The translations under genes and the position numbers were made by a program. The notes under the pieces were generated by a model. It saw nothing but the letters and a program-made list of their open reading frames with translations. It had not been told where the DNA came from and made no database searches. Positions 35,205-42,435 of a DNA stretch of 48,021 bases are shown piece by piece. The DNA lies in NCBI GenBank assembly GCA_016869515.1, contig VGDZ01000017.1:1-48021 (forward strand), given 5' to 3'. The DNA is from Alphaproteobacteria bacterium. GTDB taxonomy: Bacteria > Pseudomonadota > Alphaproteobacteria > VGDZ01. Every line of letters starts with the position of its first letter. Positions within the stretch are counted from its first letter, which is position 1.

Positions 35205-36113
35205 ATGACGGCAAATGCCGAAGTGACCGAATCGACGATCGAGCTTGCGGCCGGCGATCTGCGGGTGGTGCTGGCGCCCGGACAAGGCGGCCGCATCGCG
35301 CGCTTCGATCGGCGGGTCGGCGCCGAGTTGCGACCGATCCTGGCACCGATGGAAGCCGGGCCCGGCGGGCCCCGTCTCGGCAGTTTTCCGATGGTGCCCT
35401 ATTCCAACCGCATCGCCCACGGCCGGCTGGCAACGGCGCGCGGCTGGATCGAAATCCCGCCCAACGATCCCCGCTTCGCCCATCCGATCCATGGCGATGG
35501 CCTGCGCGGCACCTGGGCGGTCGTGGCGCGATCCGCCGTCGCGGCGAAGATCGCGTTCGCGCGCGCCGCCGATCGCTTCTGGCCCTTCGCCTACGACGCA
35601 TTCCAGGAATTCCGGCTCGACGCCGATGGGCTTGAACTGATCATGGAGCTGCGCAATCGCGCCGCCGCGCCGATGCCGGCCGGGCTCGGCTGGCATCCCT
35701 ATTTTCCGCGCACGCCGCTGAGCCGGATCGAGGCGCGGTTCGCCGGCGTCTGGCTGGAGGACGCCGAGGTGCTGCCGACCGAGCGCGTTGCGCTGCCCGC
35801 GGCTTGGTCGATGTCGCCGGCTCGTCCCGTCTCCGATCTCGCGGTCGACAATTGTTTCGACGGCTGGGACGGAAGCGCGCGGTTGGAATGGCCCGAACTC
35901 GGGCATGCGCTCGACCTCCGCGCCGCGCCGCCGATCGCCCATGCCGTCGTGTTCGTGCCGCCCGAGAAGGACTATTTCTGCTTCGAGCCCACCACCCACG
36001 CCAACGGCGCCTTCGCATTCGCCGCGCGCGGCATCGCAGGCACGGGCGCGGTCGACCTTGCGCCCGGCGAAAGCCTGATCGCCAAGGTACGCTGGACGGT
36101 GACTCCGCTTTAA
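35205..36113 (+). CDS. Aldose 1-epimerase family protein
   Basis: A 302-residue beta-rich galactose-mutarotase-fold protein. Key motifs are PYSNRIAHG (sugar-binding Asn68/Arg69), HPIHGDG (His96), GLGWHPYF (second His, about 163) and FEPTTHANGAF near the end, which supplies the catalytic Glu. It would interconvert alpha and beta anomers of an aldose in the cytoplasm. The ATG at 35205 was chosen because the fold begins there. It is convergent with cheZ and overlaps it by 4 nt. Confidence 0.88.
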   Translation: MTANAEVTESTIELAAGDLRVVLAPGQGGRIARFDRRVGAELRPILAPMEAGPGGPRLGSFPMVPYSNRIAHGRLATARGWIEIPPNDPRFAHPIHGDGLRGTWAVVARSAVAAKIAFARAADRFWPFAYDAFQEFRLDADGLELIMELRNRAAAPMPAGLGWHPYFPRTPLSRIEARFAGVWLEDAEVLPTERVALPAAWSMSPARPVSDLAVDNCFDGWDGSARLEWPELGHALDLRAAPPIAHAVVFVPPEKDYFCFEPTTHANGAFAFAARGIAGTGAVDLAPGESLIAKVRWTVTPL

Positions 36114-36916
36114 TCGAACAGCGCGTCGATATCGGCCTGAGAGGACTTCTTGCCACCATCGGCGGCGGGAGCCGCGGCGGGGGCGGGGGTCGGCGCGGCG
36201 GCCGGCTTGGCCGCCGGTTTGGTCTCGGCCGGTTTCTTGGTCTTGACGATGGCGGCAGGATCGGCGCCCGACATCAGCGCGTCGGCCTCGGACTGGTTGA
36301 CGCCCTCGCCGGCCAGGGCCGGGCCGTGCAACAGCTTGGCGTCGCCCTCGCGGGTATCGACTTCGGGCGGCGCCTCTTCGTTGCCGAGGCCAAGGACTTC
36401 GGCCAGGCCGTTGAGCCGCTCCTCGATATGGGACAGGGTCGACACCACCTTGGTCACGCGCTGGCCGGTGATGTCCTGGAACGAACAGGCTTCGAAGATC
36501 TTCATGCACTGCTCGTCGACTAGCGCCTTGAACTGCGCGGCATCGGACGCATCCGCTCCCATCAGCGTCTCGGCCGCACCCATGATGGTGTTGGTGGCCT
36601 CTTCGGTCGCCCTGACGATCGCGCCCAGCTCCTCGCCGGCGCGCGGGATGCGGCGGTGCTTGATCTCGGCCGGCGATAGCTTGGCCAATTCGCGCTTGGT
36701 GTCGCGGATATAGGTGTGCAGCGAATCGAGTTCGCGGTAGACCTTGAGATCGATCGATTCGACGAAGCGCCGCATGGTGCCGACCAGGACTTCGGTCAGG
36801 CTGGCGAGGTCGGCAATGGTGAACTGCCGGCCGATGTCCTTGCGCAGGAAATCGACCAGCTGGCTGAGGTGTTCCTGCAGACCCTGGTGGTCTTTCATGA
36901 CTGCAAGGCCGGGCAT
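36110..36916 (-). CDS. cheZ: CheZ chemotaxis phosphatase
   Basis: A 268-residue, largely helical protein. The phosphatase motif EACSFQDITGQRV contains the catalytic Gln (Gln147 from this start). After it comes a flexible Pro/Ala/Lys linker (about 225-255), then the C-terminal peptide SQADIDALFD, which resembles the CheY-P-docking tail. CheZ dephosphorylates CheY-P and so resets flagellar switching. No other chemotaxis gene is in the window. The ATG at 36916 has an AAGGGGG ribosome site; an ATG at 36898 would lack one. Confidence 0.88.
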   Translation of the reverse strand: MPGLAVMKDHQGLQEHLSQLVDFLRKDIGRQFTIADLASLTEVLVGTMRRFVESIDLKVYRELDSLHTYIRDTKRELAKLSPAEIKHRRIPRAGEELGAIVRATEEATNTIMGAAETLMGADASDAAQFKALVDEQCMKIFEACSFQDITGQRVTKVVSTLSHIEERLNGLAEVLGLGNEEAPPEVDTREGDAKLLHGPALAGEGVNQSEADALMSGADPAAIVKTKKPAETKPAAKPAAAPTPAPAAAPAADGGKKSSQADIDALFD

Positions 36917-36955
36917 TCTGGCCCAGCCCCCTTTCTACGTAGAACCTTAGCCGAT

Positions 36956-36982
36956 CCGTCGGCGCTCGGCAAATAAGCCTTA
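36956..36982 (-). promoter_or_regulatory. Candidate sigma-28 (FliA) flagellar promoter of cheZ
   Basis: On the minus strand TAAGGCTT (36975-36982) is followed after exactly 11 nt by GCCGACGG (36956-36963). The flagellar sigma-28 consensus is TAAAGTTT-N11-GCCGATAA, so 6 of 8 and 5 of 8 positions match with correct spacing. The start of transcription would fall about 30 nt before the cheZ ATG. The -35 part overlaps a palindrome (36978-36992). Confidence 0.38.
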
Positions 36983-36994
36983 GGGCCTAAGGGT

Positions 36995-37606
36995 TTAGGG
37001 TTCGAGTACGACGTCCCAGTAGAGGTAGTCGCGCCAGCTGCGGTGCAAATAGCGCGGCGGGAAGGCGCGGCCGTTCTCCTGCAATTCGGCCACCGTCGGC
37101 CGGCGCGGCACGCGCCGCGGGTTCATGCGGGCCTGGCGCAAGGTGCGCCCGCCCTTGCGCAGATTGCAGCGCGCGCAGGCCGCGACCACGTTCTCCCAGG
37201 TGGTGCGCCCGCCTTTCGAGCGCGGCAGGACGTGATCGAAGGTCAGGTCCTCGCGATCGCCGCAATATTGGCAGGCGAACTTGTCGCGCAGGAAGACGTT
37301 GAAGCGGGTGAAGGCCGGCCGCGGCGCCGGCGGCACGTATTCCTTGAGCGACACCACCGAGGGCAGCGCCATCTCGAAGCGCGGCGAGCGGACCTGGCGG
37401 TCGTAGACCGAGAGGATGTTGACCCGGCCCAGGAACACGGCCTTGATCGCCTCCTGCCAGGACCACAGCGACAGCGGGAAATAGCTCAGCGGCCTATGGT
37501 CGGCGTTGAGCACCAGGGCCGGCAGCGCGGCCAAGGGCGGCGCTGGGGCATCCGCCGCTGCCGCCAGCGCGGGTCGGGACAACGCTATGGCGCCACTTGG
37601 TCCCAT
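36995..37606 (-). CDS. HNH endonuclease family protein
   Basis: A 203-residue protein. The first part has LVLNADHRPLSYFPLSLWSWQEAIKAV. The HNH core is FACQYCG (zinc Cys pair), LTFDHVLPRSKGG, TWENVVAACARCNLRKGGRT (second Cys pair and Asn). This family is widespread as a single chromosomal gene in alphaproteobacteria and its role is unclear. It differs from intron or restriction HNH enzymes in lacking a partner gene. The ATG at 37606 is the first in-frame start. Confidence 0.88.
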   Translation of the reverse strand: MGPSGAIALSRPALAAAADAPAPPLAALPALVLNADHRPLSYFPLSLWSWQEAIKAVFLGRVNILSVYDRQVRSPRFEMALPSVVSLKEYVPPAPRPAFTRFNVFLRDKFACQYCGDREDLTFDHVLPRSKGGRTTWENVVAACARCNLRKGGRTLRQARMNPRRVPRRPTVAELQENGRAFPPRYLHRSWRDYLYWDVVLEP

Positions 37607-37640
37607 CGATTCAACAGCTTAACCAAGGACGCGGCCGAAG

Positions 37641-38315
37641 TCACCCCCGCCGCGCCGAGAAGCAGCGCCTGAGGAAATCGCCGCCCAAAGCCAGCCCGTC
37701 GGGGCCGATGGCGTGGGGAATGCCGCGCGATATGTGCCATTCCGCCGCGACCTCGGCCGCGCCCAGCCCTTGGGTCGATTCGAACAGCGCGGTCAGCGGG
37801 ATCATGTCGTCGGCATCGCCATGAATCAGGAACACCGGCGGTCGCGACTTGACCTCGGCCTTGAGCGTCTCGCCGCCGACCAGCATGCCCGAGAAGCCCA
37901 GCACGCCGGCCACCGCCCGCGGCCTTCGCAGCGCTACGTGCAGCGCCATCATCGTGCCTTGGCTGAAGCCGACCAGCGCCAGCCGGTCCTCGTCGAGGCC
38001 GGCGCGCGCCAGCTCCTGGTCGATGAAGGCCTCCAGCACCGGCGCCGCCTTGCGCACGCCCTCGGTCCGGATTTGCGGCGTGCGGCCCGCGCCGAGCGAG
38101 AACCACTGAAAGCCGCTGGGCGAAAGCTCGCAGCGCTCGGGCGCGTGCGGGGCGACGAAGGCGGTGCCGGGCAGGATGCGCGCCCAATGCGGCGCCAGCC
38201 CGATCAGGTCGTTGCCGTCGGCGCCGTAGCCATGCAGCAGGATCACCAGCCGTTCGGCCTTGACCCCGCCCGCCGGCGGCAGCCGCGGCCCGCTCAGCTT
38301 GGGAAGGAATGCCAT
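37641..38315 (-). CDS. Alpha/beta-hydrolase, phospholipase/carboxylesterase family
   Basis: A 224-residue serine hydrolase. LVILLHGYGADGNDLIGLAP (oxyanion region), VGFSQGTMMA with nucleophile Ser118, IHGDADDMIP with Asp170 and RGIPHAIGP with His201 form a complete triad. Family members cleave esters of fatty acids or acyl-thioesters in the cytosol. It follows the DNA glycosylase gene by 2 nt and is probably co-transcribed with it. Confidence 0.9.
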   Translation of the reverse strand: MAFLPKLSGPRLPPAGGVKAERLVILLHGYGADGNDLIGLAPHWARILPGTAFVAPHAPERCELSPSGFQWFSLGAGRTPQIRTEGVRKAAPVLEAFIDQELARAGLDEDRLALVGFSQGTMMALHVALRRPRAVAGVLGFSGMLVGGETLKAEVKSRPPVFLIHGDADDMIPLTALFESTQGLGAAEVAAEWHISRGIPHAIGPDGLALGGDFLRRCFSARRG

Positions 38316-38317
38316 GC

Positions 38318-38953
38318 TCAGACGCCCTCGCGTTGCTTGAGATGGCGGTAGTAATGCCACAGCAGAAGCGCGGCAAGGCCGCGATGCGGCCGCCAGGGCT
38401 CGGCCAATTGGCGGAAGCGCTTTTCGGTCGGGCGCGTCGCCAGGCGCTTGAGATGGCGCGTCGCCTCTTGCAGCGCCAGATCGGCGGCGGGCAAGGCATC
38501 CATCCGCCGCATCACGAACAAGAGGTAGATCTCGGCCGACCAGCGGCCGATGCCGCGCACCCCGGTCAGCATGGCGATGGCATCTTCGTCCTCGAGCCGT
38601 TCGAGCCGGCGGAAATCGAGCCGCTTTTCGATCACCGCCTCGGCCAGGTCGCGGACGTAGAGCATTTTCTGCGGCGACAGCCCGACCTCGCGCAGCACCC
38701 GATCGCCCGCCCCCACCAGCCCGGCCGGGGTCAGCACGACCGCGTCCTCCAGCCGCGCCCAGATCGAGGCCGCGGCGCTGGCCGAAATCTGCTGGCCGAC
38801 GATCGCCCGCAACAGGCCGGTGAAGCCGGGTCGGCGCAGCCTTTCGGGCGGCGGGCCGTGGCGTTCCCACACCCGCGCCAGGTCGCGGTCCTTGGCCAAA
38901 AGCGCGCGCCAGGCTTCGTCCAACGCCAGCCTTGCCTTATCCTGGTTCCACAT
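38318..38953 (-). CDS. DNA-3-methyladenine glycosylase II (AlkA-like, HhH-GPD)
   Basis: A 211-residue base-excision repair enzyme. It has AIVGQQISASAAASIWARL, the helix-hairpin-helix GVRGIGRWSAE (131-141) and DALPAADLAL with the catalytic Asp158. It lacks the N-terminal domain of E. coli AlkA, like many bacterial short forms. It would remove alkylated bases such as 3-methyladenine. Its ATG (38953) and the start of the divergent gluQ gene are only 16 bp apart. Confidence 0.9.
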   Translation of the reverse strand: MWNQDKARLALDEAWRALLAKDRDLARVWERHGPPPERLRRPGFTGLLRAIVGQQISASAAASIWARLEDAVVLTPAGLVGAGDRVLREVGLSPQKMLYVRDLAEAVIEKRLDFRRLERLEDEDAIAMLTGVRGIGRWSAEIYLLFVMRRMDALPAADLALQEATRHLKRLATRPTEKRFRQLAEPWRPHRGLAALLLWHYYRHLKQREGV

Positions 38954-38969
38954 CCTCGGGGCAGTGTAG

Positions 38970-39797
38970 ATGATTGTCAGCCGCTTCGCGCCATCCCCCA
39001 CCGGCCATCTGCATCTCGGCCATGCGCTGTCGGCGCTGCTGGCGTTCGATCTGGCGCGCGGCCAGGGCGGGCGCTTTCTGCTGCGCATCGAGGACATCGA
39101 CGGCAGCCGCTGCCGGCCGGAATTCGAGGCCGCGATTTACGACGACCTGGCCTGGCTCGGGCTGGAATGGGAGCGGCCGGTGCGCCGCCAGTCCGAACAC
39201 ATCGCCGATTACGCCCGCGCGCTGGATCGGCTGCGCGCAGCCGGCCTGGCCTATCCCTGCTTTTGCAGCCGCAAGCAGATCGTCGACGAGATCGCCCGCA
39301 GCCCAAGCGCGCCGCAAGGTCCCGACGGTCCGCTTTATCCCGGCACTTGCCGCCAACTCGGCGAGCCCGATCGGGCGCGCCGCCTGGCGGCGGGGGCGGC
39401 GCATTGCCATCGGCTGGATGCGCGCCGCATCGCCGCCGGCCGCCAGCTCGGCTTGGTCGACAACGATCGCACGATCGCTTGCGATCCCGATCTGCTCGGC
39501 GACGTGGTGATCGCGCGGCGCGATGCGCCGGTCAGCTATCACCTGGCGGTGACGGTCGACGACGCGCTGCAGGGCATCAGCCATGTCGTGCGCGGCGAGG
39601 ACCTCTTGCCGTCGACCCATGTCCATCGGCTGCTGCAAGCGGCGCTCGGCTTGCCGACGCCCGAGTACCGGCATCATCGCCTGCTGACCGATGCGGCGGG
39701 AAGGCGGCTGTCGAAGCGCGATGGGGCCGAGTCCTTGCGTGCGCTCCGCGCCGCGGGCGCCGATCCGGACGCGATCCGGCGGATGGTCGGGCTTTAG
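38970..39797 (+). CDS. gluQ: Glutamyl-Q tRNA(Asp) synthetase
   Basis: A 275-residue truncated GluRS-like enzyme without the anticodon-binding domain. It has FAPSPTGHLHLGH (class I HIGH motif, 13-18), IEDIDGSR, the zinc ligands CFCS and YPGTC, and RLSKRDGA as the KMSKS equivalent. It attaches glutamate to the queuosine base in tRNA(Asp). It starts at 38970, divergent from the alkA-like gene. Confidence 0.92.
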   Translation: MIVSRFAPSPTGHLHLGHALSALLAFDLARGQGGRFLLRIEDIDGSRCRPEFEAAIYDDLAWLGLEWERPVRRQSEHIADYARALDRLRAAGLAYPCFCSRKQIVDEIARSPSAPQGPDGPLYPGTCRQLGEPDRARRLAAGAAHCHRLDARRIAAGRQLGLVDNDRTIACDPDLLGDVVIARRDAPVSYHLAVTVDDALQGISHVVRGEDLLPSTHVHRLLQAALGLPTPEYRHHRLLTDAAGRRLSKRDGAESLRALRAAGADPDAIRRMVGL

Positions 39798-39891
39798 GTC
39801 CGCTTAACGCCTTGTTCAGGGAAACTCGCTTGCGGGCGGGGCCGGCGACCTTAGTTTCAGTCGCCACAACCTTGCGCGGAACGGGGCGGCG

Positions 39892-40875
39892 ATGCAGACC
39901 ATTCACGTCATTCACGAGAACGATGCCTGGGTCGCGCCGCTGCGCGCGGCCTTCGCCGAGATCGGGGCGCGGCATCGCGAATGGTTCCTCGACCACGGCG
40001 TGCTCGACCTGCGCGACCCGCCGCCAGCCGGGGTCTACTACAACCGCATGAGCGCGTCCTCCCACACCCGCGGCCATCGCCATGCGGTCGATTACACCGC
40101 CGCCGTGCTGGCTTGGCTCGAGCGTCACGGCCGGGTGGTGGTCAACGACAGCCGGGCGCTGCGGCTGGAGGTCAGCAAGGTCGCCCAGTACCAGGCCTTG
40201 GCGGTCCACGGCATCGCCACGCCCGACACGCTGGCCGCGATCGGCAAGCGCCATGTCTTCGATGCCGCCCGCCGGCTGGGCTTTCCCCTGATCCTCAAGC
40301 ACAACCGCGGCGGCAAGGGGCTGGGGGTGCGGCTGCTGCGCGACCCGGCGGCGCTGGCGCGGCATCTCGAATCGCCCGGCTACGAGGAGCCGATCGACGG
40401 CGTCGTGCTGGTGCAGCGTTACGTCGAATCGCCCGAACCCTACATCACCCGGGCCGAGTTCGTCGGCGGCAAGTTCCTTTACGCGGTGCGGGTCGACACC
40501 AGCCAGGGTTTCGAGTTGTGCCCGGCCGATCAGTGCCAGATCGAAGCCGCGGGCGGCGCGGCGGGGACCGGCCTGGCCGATGTCGCGCCGGCCTCGGCGC
40601 CGGCAGCGCGCTTTCGCATCGTCGAGGGCTTCGACAGCCCCCTGATCCCGCGCTACGAGGCCTTCCTGGCCGCGAACGGCATTGGCGTCGCCGGCATCGA
40701 GTTCGTGCGCGACCGCGAGGGCCGCGCCTTCACCTACGACGTCAACACCAACACCAACTACAACCCCGAGGCCGAGGCCCTGGCCAGCCAGTCCGGGATG
40801 CGCGCCATCGCCCGCCATCTGGCGGCGCTGGCGGCCGAGGAAGCGGCACGCCTGCGCTCCCGTCACGCCGCCTGA
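39892..40875 (+). CDS. RimK-like ATP-grasp ligase family protein, unknown substrate
   Basis: A 327-residue protein. The N-terminal domain has VYYNRMSASSHTRGHRH, a His-rich stretch, then VVNDSRALRLEVSKVAQY, where the ATP-grasp region begins. FPLILKHNRGGKGLGVRLL is the ATP-binding Gly-rich loop, VLVQRYVES the hinge, and TYDVNTNTNYNPEAE the Mg-binding Asn/Asp end. The fold suggests carboxylate-amine ligation (for example peptide or Glu addition). The substrate is unknown, and no neighbour clarifies it. Confidence 0.82.
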   Translation: MQTIHVIHENDAWVAPLRAAFAEIGARHREWFLDHGVLDLRDPPPAGVYYNRMSASSHTRGHRHAVDYTAAVLAWLERHGRVVVNDSRALRLEVSKVAQYQALAVHGIATPDTLAAIGKRHVFDAARRLGFPLILKHNRGGKGLGVRLLRDPAALARHLESPGYEEPIDGVVLVQRYVESPEPYITRAEFVGGKFLYAVRVDTSQGFELCPADQCQIEAAGGAAGTGLADVAPASAPAARFRIVEGFDSPLIPRYEAFLAANGIGVAGIEFVRDREGRAFTYDVNTNTNYNPEAEALASQSGMRAIARHLAALAAEEAARLRSRHAA

Positions 40876-41253
40876 CCGGCGCGCGCGCAATCGCGCGGAG
40901 CGGGGTCGGATCGGGGCGGATCGGGGCCAGCCCGGCGCGCAAATCCGCGCATTCGAGCCCCAAATGCGCGCAAATGCGCGCAAATGGCCAATTCGGAATC
41001 GCCTAGTGATTTGATTCTATTCAGGAATCAGGTGTTGATCCTATCCGGGGGCGATTTTGGTGCAATGTCCTGCCCAGGCCGGTTCGGAACCCGGCCGGCG
41101 GTCCTGTCTCTCTTCACGGTTCCATCAGCGGCTCAGACTCCGGCGCAAACCGGGACCTGAACGGACCGAACGACATGGGAACTAGAGATTAGAAATTCAA
41201 GGGCGGGGATTCAGTTTTTTCTGCCGCTGTGAGCGAAAGCGCGAATCACGCCG
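40876..41253. other. 378-nt intergenic region with tandem decanucleotide repeats
   Basis: The left half contains two short tandem repeats listed separately. The right half has falling G+C and includes a weak inverted repeat around 41012-41030 (TGATTC/GAATCA). Another hairpin lies at about 41080-41099 (GGCCGG/CCGGCC). I see no gene, tRNA or clear terminator in it. Confidence 0.55.
40907..40986. repeat. Two 10-bp tandem repeats
   Basis: CGGATCGGGG occurs twice in tandem at 40907-40926. CAAATGCGCG occurs twice at 40961-40980 and is followed by a partial third copy (CAAATGG, 40981-40987). Both units are 10 bp, about one helical turn. They lie just downstream of the ATP-grasp gene. Confidence 0.6.
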
Positions 41254-41802
41254 TCAGGGACAAGGAGTCTGCCGAAGGTCGCCAATTTCCCACGGTCGAT
41301 CAGTTGAATAACCTGTGATCGTGTAAGTCGTATGGAGCCCGTTCTGATCGGTGGCGACACGGATGTAATGGATTCGCCCAGCACTCAATTGCCAAGTCCC
41401 GAAATTGTGGGTCGCGGAGGAAGGGTGTACAGGAAATGCTCGGGTTCTGATTTCGGCTGTGCCTGGGGCAACATCGACGATCGCAAAATTGTCGGGGTAG
41501 AGCCGACAAAACGAATGCGAGCGTACGAAAACTAATGGCGCAATCTGTGCGGTTCTTTGATCCCAAGTGCGATAGAAGACCAACCTGGCCAATGTCGGAT
41601 CGAATGGTTTTGTGAGATCGGTCCGATGCGGTTCGCCAAAATGGTGGATTCTCTCTTCTCGATAGCAGCCAGTCAGCGCGGCGACGAAAGCGACAGAAAA
41701 AAGAAATCTTCCGGGTATCGATTGAGTTTGAGGGCTGATCGGCGAGCAATGTCGCCTTTCCGAAACCGCTAGATCTCCCTTATTTCCTAGTGTGGCGCTC
41801 AT
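41254..41802 (-). CDS. Putative lipoprotein, DUF2846-like (copy 1)
   Basis: A 182-residue protein with a lipobox (VAFVAALTGC, Cys46). The region LARLVFYRTWDQ, LVFVRSHSFCRLYPDNFAIVDV and APGTAEIRTRAF matches its neighbour at 41822 in order and spacing, so the two are paralogs, probably outer-membrane or periplasmic lipoproteins of DUF2846 type. The ATG at 41802 leaves an unusually long (about 30 residue) n-region before the hydrophobic stretch. No better in-frame start is visible, so the true start is uncertain. G+C is lower than in flanking genes. Confidence 0.7.
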   Translation of the reverse strand: MSATLGNKGDLAVSERRHCSPISPQTQSIPGRFLFSVAFVAALTGCYREERIHHFGEPHRTDLTKPFDPTLARLVFYRTWDQRTAQIAPLVFVRSHSFCRLYPDNFAIVDVAPGTAEIRTRAFPVHPSSATHNFGTWQLSAGRIHYIRVATDQNGLHTTYTITGYSTDRPWEIGDLRQTPCP

Positions 41803-41821
41803 TGTCTTGGACTTTCAGGTT

Positions 41822-42298
41822 TCACTGCGACAAGACGGCGGCGTCACACGATGTCTTGCGCAGCGATGCGAGAATGGTGGGTGTCGATCGATACGGATTG
41901 GACACCTGATAGTATGGAGTCACCTGATAGTCACTGAAGACATGTGACACCTGGAAGAAATAGCGTTCGCCGGCAACCACTTTGCCAGTGACCGAATCTC
42001 CTCCCGCACCCAAATACCGCTCCGGTTGAATAGTGACGGGCCCAGCCGCGACCTCGACTTCAAAATACGTTCCCCGATCCATGGTGCAGGTCGCTATCCC
42101 ATTCACGTAGATGATGGGTCGAGGCACGGGACCGATCTGAAACGTTCGAAACATCACCAGCTGCGCCTTGCCTGCTTGGGGACGCGCCATCGCCGAGTGC
42201 GGCGATGCGGTCGGATAATTCGCCTCGGTCGCGGCGCAGCCGGCCAGAGCGAGTCCGGCGGCCAGCATGAAGAGGCGAACTGCAACGCGACGGACCAT
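41822..42298 (-). CDS. Putative lipoprotein, DUF2846-like (copy 2)
   Basis: A 158-residue protein with a standard lipoprotein signal (RRVAVRLFMLAAGLALAGC, Cys21). The domain AQLVMFRTFQIGP, PIIYVNGIATCTMDRGTYFEVEV and AAGPVTIQPERY resembles DUF2846 proteins, a beta-sandwich of unknown role. It lies 19 nt upstream of copy 1 in the same direction. The ribosome site is GGAAG about 8 nt before the ATG at 42298. Confidence 0.78.
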   Translation of the reverse strand: MVRRVAVRLFMLAAGLALAGCAATEANYPTASPHSAMARPQAGKAQLVMFRTFQIGPVPRPIIYVNGIATCTMDRGTYFEVEVAAGPVTIQPERYLGAGGDSVTGKVVAGERYFFQVSHVFSDYQVTPYYQVSNPYRSTPTILASLRKTSCDAAVLSQ

Positions 42299-42393
42299 TG
42301 ATCGCTTCCGTTGGGTTCCAAACGCGCAGCAACTTATTAGAGAAAATTATGCCGGCCCGCAACCGCCGCGCGTTGCGCGCGATCCGAAAAAAT

Positions 42394-42420
42394 AGGGCAT
42401 GATCGATCGACGCTCGATCG
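42394..42420. repeat. Possible remnant of the dispersed repeat plus a small dyad
   Basis: AGGGCATGATCGA (42394-42406) is identical to the terminal 13 bases of repeat copies A and B. It runs into a perfect dyad CGATCGA-CGC-TCGATCG (42404-42420). On the minus strand the dyad lies just after the mandelate-racemase-like gene and precedes TTTTTT by 14 nt, so it may serve as a weak terminator. The short match could be chance. Confidence 0.35.
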
Positions 42421-42435
42421 GAAAGCTCTCGACCG

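Noticed and set aside
41080-41100. Possible tRNA T-arm (GGTTCGGAACCC-like hairpin)
   Set aside because: No acceptor, D or anticodon arm can be folded around it at the right distances.
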